Assembly (NCBI GenBank): GCA_025201865.1
Contig: MU603138.1
Location: 1 to 18,479, forward strand
Length of the DNA: 18,479 nt
Reading direction: 5' to 3'
DNA from: Ramicandelaber brevisporus
Taxonomy: Eukaryota; Kickxellomycota; Ramicandelaberales; Ramicandelaberaceae
Within the stretch, counting starts at the first letter, position 1; every line of letters begins with the position of its first letter. Both the position numbers and the translations under genes were made by a program. Below the pieces are notes generated by a model that worked only from the letters and a program-made list of their open reading frames with translations, ran no database searches and was not told the DNA's origin. Below are positions 18,201 through 18,479 of this stretch, piece after piece.

Positions 18201-18479
18201 TTCCAGAGCAGTTCCCGTCAGAGCCACTCCCAGAATCGTTCCCAGCTGAGTCATTCCCAGAGCAGCTCCCAGCTGAATCATTCCCAGAGCAATTCCCAGC
18301 TGACATTCCAGCTGAGCCACTTCCAGAATCGTTCCCAGAGTTGCCATCTGACTTCCCATCTGACTTCCCATCTGACCTCCCACCAGTCGAAGGCGAGGCA
18401 TTCCCATCTGCCGATGCTCCATTCCCTGAGGACTTCTCCGCCGGCCCAGTCGATGACACTTACCCAGCTGTTGAGTACG
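15275..18479 (+). CDS. Secreted Lys/Arg-rich repeat protein with acidic Pro/Glu-rich tail (C-terminus beyond window)
   Basis: Translated directly from the ATG at 15275, the frame is open for 1068 codons to the right edge. Residues 1-23 form a signal peptide (MVAIRFTLAATVALLAVVG then PVFA, cut before SPMPAA). Five tandem APKRA units, preceded by APRRA and followed by APKPA, occupy 53-87. QTPRNTG[IV]V recurs at 156, 192 and 238. From about 287 to 770 the chain is degenerate repeats such as RSAGAKKPAARPR and GASKKPASR, then SKSR/GGKKSA types. A (KG)n tract covers 774-825. After KKDGKRGLDKGD (around 830-841) charge flips: PEPEAPAP repeats at about 868-937, then LPESFP/LPEQFP repeats. I saw no Cys codon in frame. 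Codons are strongly biased (AAG, CCA, GCT, CGT/CGC), suggesting high expression. The basic part resembles histone H1 tails, but the signal peptide argues for secretion or the cell surface. I recognise no family. Confidence 0.85.
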   Translation, partial: MVAIRFTLAATVALLAVVGPVFASPMPAAEPVPAPLPDPRKSAGGARASRSSAPRRAAPKRAAPKRAAPKRAAPKRAAPKRAAPKPAKRAAPKAAKRAAPKAKPAARPRAAPKAAARPRAAPKPAARPRQQPQSRPSPAKQQPRTQPVRKAATPAQTPRNTGIVAPRNRPQSSPAPQRAQVQRNAAKPANRQTPRNTGVVGPRNSPVKGGLPSQKRSSGGRPQQLPKSPARNPNASRQTPRNTGIVGPRARPQQQRPAARNQRATAARPKGGVNGRQQRRTQQKPSARPRSTGAKKPAARPRSAGGKKATSTKPAARPRRAGASKNPAARPRRSAGAKKPAARPRSAGGKKAASTRRAGASKKPASRSRSAGAKKATSKKPAARRGASKKPAARPRRSAGAKKPAARPRSAGGKKTASTRRAGASKKPASRPRRSTGAKKPAARPRRSGASKKPSASRGASKKPSSRRAGASKKPASRSRSAGGKKAASSRRAGGKKTASTRRSGASKKPASRPRRSAGGKKAASKKPAARRGASKKPASRSRSTGSKKATSSRRAGAKKTASTRRTGASKKPAARPRRSAGGKKATSSRRSTGAKKSSSRRSGASKKPSTRRGASKKPASRPRRSTGSKKSSTRRSSSNRRSASKSRGSSRGSKKSGASKSRSRGGKSASKKRGAGSSKSRSTRRSSSSKRSASKSRGGKKPSARSRSAGSKKGSSKSRSARRGASKSRGGKKAAGKSRSRGGKSASKGKSRSRGGKKSAGKSRSRGGKSASKGKGKGKGKSTKRSAGKGKGKGNKRSAGKGKGKGKGKGKDAGKGKGKGKGKGDKKEKKDGKRGLDKGDKKDKPDAGGSDGGSDAGSDGGDAGAPPAEDSPAPEESPAPEPEAPAPEPEAAPEPEAPAPEPEAPAPEPEAAPAPEPEAAPAPEPEAPAPEPLPEALPEPPVDDVPPPVDIPADVPAEPLPESFPAPEQLPAEPLPEQFPSEPLPESFPAESFPEQLPAESFPEQFPADIPAEPLPESFPELPSDFPSDFPSDLPPVEGEAFPSADAPFPEDFSAGPVDDTYPAVEY
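15431..15535 (+). repeat. 15-base tandem repeat encoding APKRA
   Basis: Five consecutive 15-base units encode APKRA. A flanking APRRA unit lies before them and an APKPA unit after. Units differ only at wobble positions (GCA/GCT), so they are recent duplications under protein-level constraint. Confidence 0.92.
16130..17190 (+). repeat. Degenerate tandem repeats encoding SAGxKKPAxRPR-type units
   Basis: Roughly 30 degenerate units of about 11-14 codons share the core G-x-x-K-K-(P/A)-(A/S/T). Units such as GCCAAGAAGCCAGC reappear throughout. The array is imperfect, and unit order suggests repeated unequal exchange. It makes up the middle of the basic domain. Confidence 0.85.
17591..17749 (+). 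repeat. GGCAAG hexamer tract encoding (KG)n
   Basis: Hexamer GGCAAG/GGTAAG reiterates with two interruptions encoding KRSAG-type units, giving a Lys-Gly polymer in the protein at residues 774-825. Confidence 0.88.
17876..18400 (+). repeat. Acidic Pro/Glu-rich repeat array
   Basis: CCAGAGCCAGAAGC-type units encode PEPEA(P/A)AP repeats. From about 18140, units encoding (A/S)EPLPESFP and AESFPEQLP follow. This array gives the C-terminal part of the secreted protein its strong negative charge. Confidence 0.85.

Noticed and set aside
16117-18459. Minus-strand open frame of 780 codons with GFLEAPERR-type repeats
   Set aside because: It is the mirror image of the repetitive secreted gene. Few codons there read as stops in reverse, so the frame stays open by composition. 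It has no signal peptide or recognisable domain.

Overview
The window looks like a piece of an intron-poor nuclear genome from a fungus. It carries long uninterrupted open frames, a fungal-type mitochondrial intermediate peptidase, a glutamine-dependent asparagine synthetase, a Pex30/dysferlin-domain peroxin-like protein, two nuclear tRNA genes with T-rich Pol III stops, and a secreted low-complexity protein. An expanded family of divergent F-box-like proteins and the near absence of introns suggest an early-diverging lineage, perhaps Kickxellomycotina. The lineage is inference only.

Layout from left to right: (1) an F-box-like/leucine-rich protein on the minus strand, running off the left edge (1-1160); (2) a 640-base spacer with short coding-like minus-strand patches, then tRNA-Thr(UGU) at 1801-1872; (3) a second F-box-like gene (2082-3581, +); (4) mitochondrial intermediate peptidase OCT1 (3844-6459, +); (5) a third F-box-like gene (6659-8224, +); (6) an apparently intronless tRNA-Leu(CAA) at 8393-8474; (7) asparagine synthetase ASN1 (8671-10548, -) with a Gcn4-type site upstream; (8) a C1 zinc finger + Pex24p/Pex30-like membrane domain + DysF fusion protein (10853-13171, -); (9) about 2.1 kb without a convincing gene, containing a strong hairpin, an 8-base tandem repeat and a pyrimidine-rich block; (10) a very unusual secreted protein starting at 15275 and running off the right edge. 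It has a signal peptide, about 780 residues of Lys/Arg-rich repeats and then more than 230 residues of acidic Pro/Glu-rich repeats.

No operon-like logic is expected or seen. OCT1 and ASN1 are housekeeping genes. The three F-box-like genes are diverged paralogues sharing two motifs (RYG[RH]LVR and FTPxxxPxxxxLxL-like) and lie among the housekeeping genes and tRNAs. The most unusual item is the secreted basic/acidic block protein at the right end. The two long genes truncated by the window edges (1-1160 and 15275-18479) were read by direct translation and are open to the edge.
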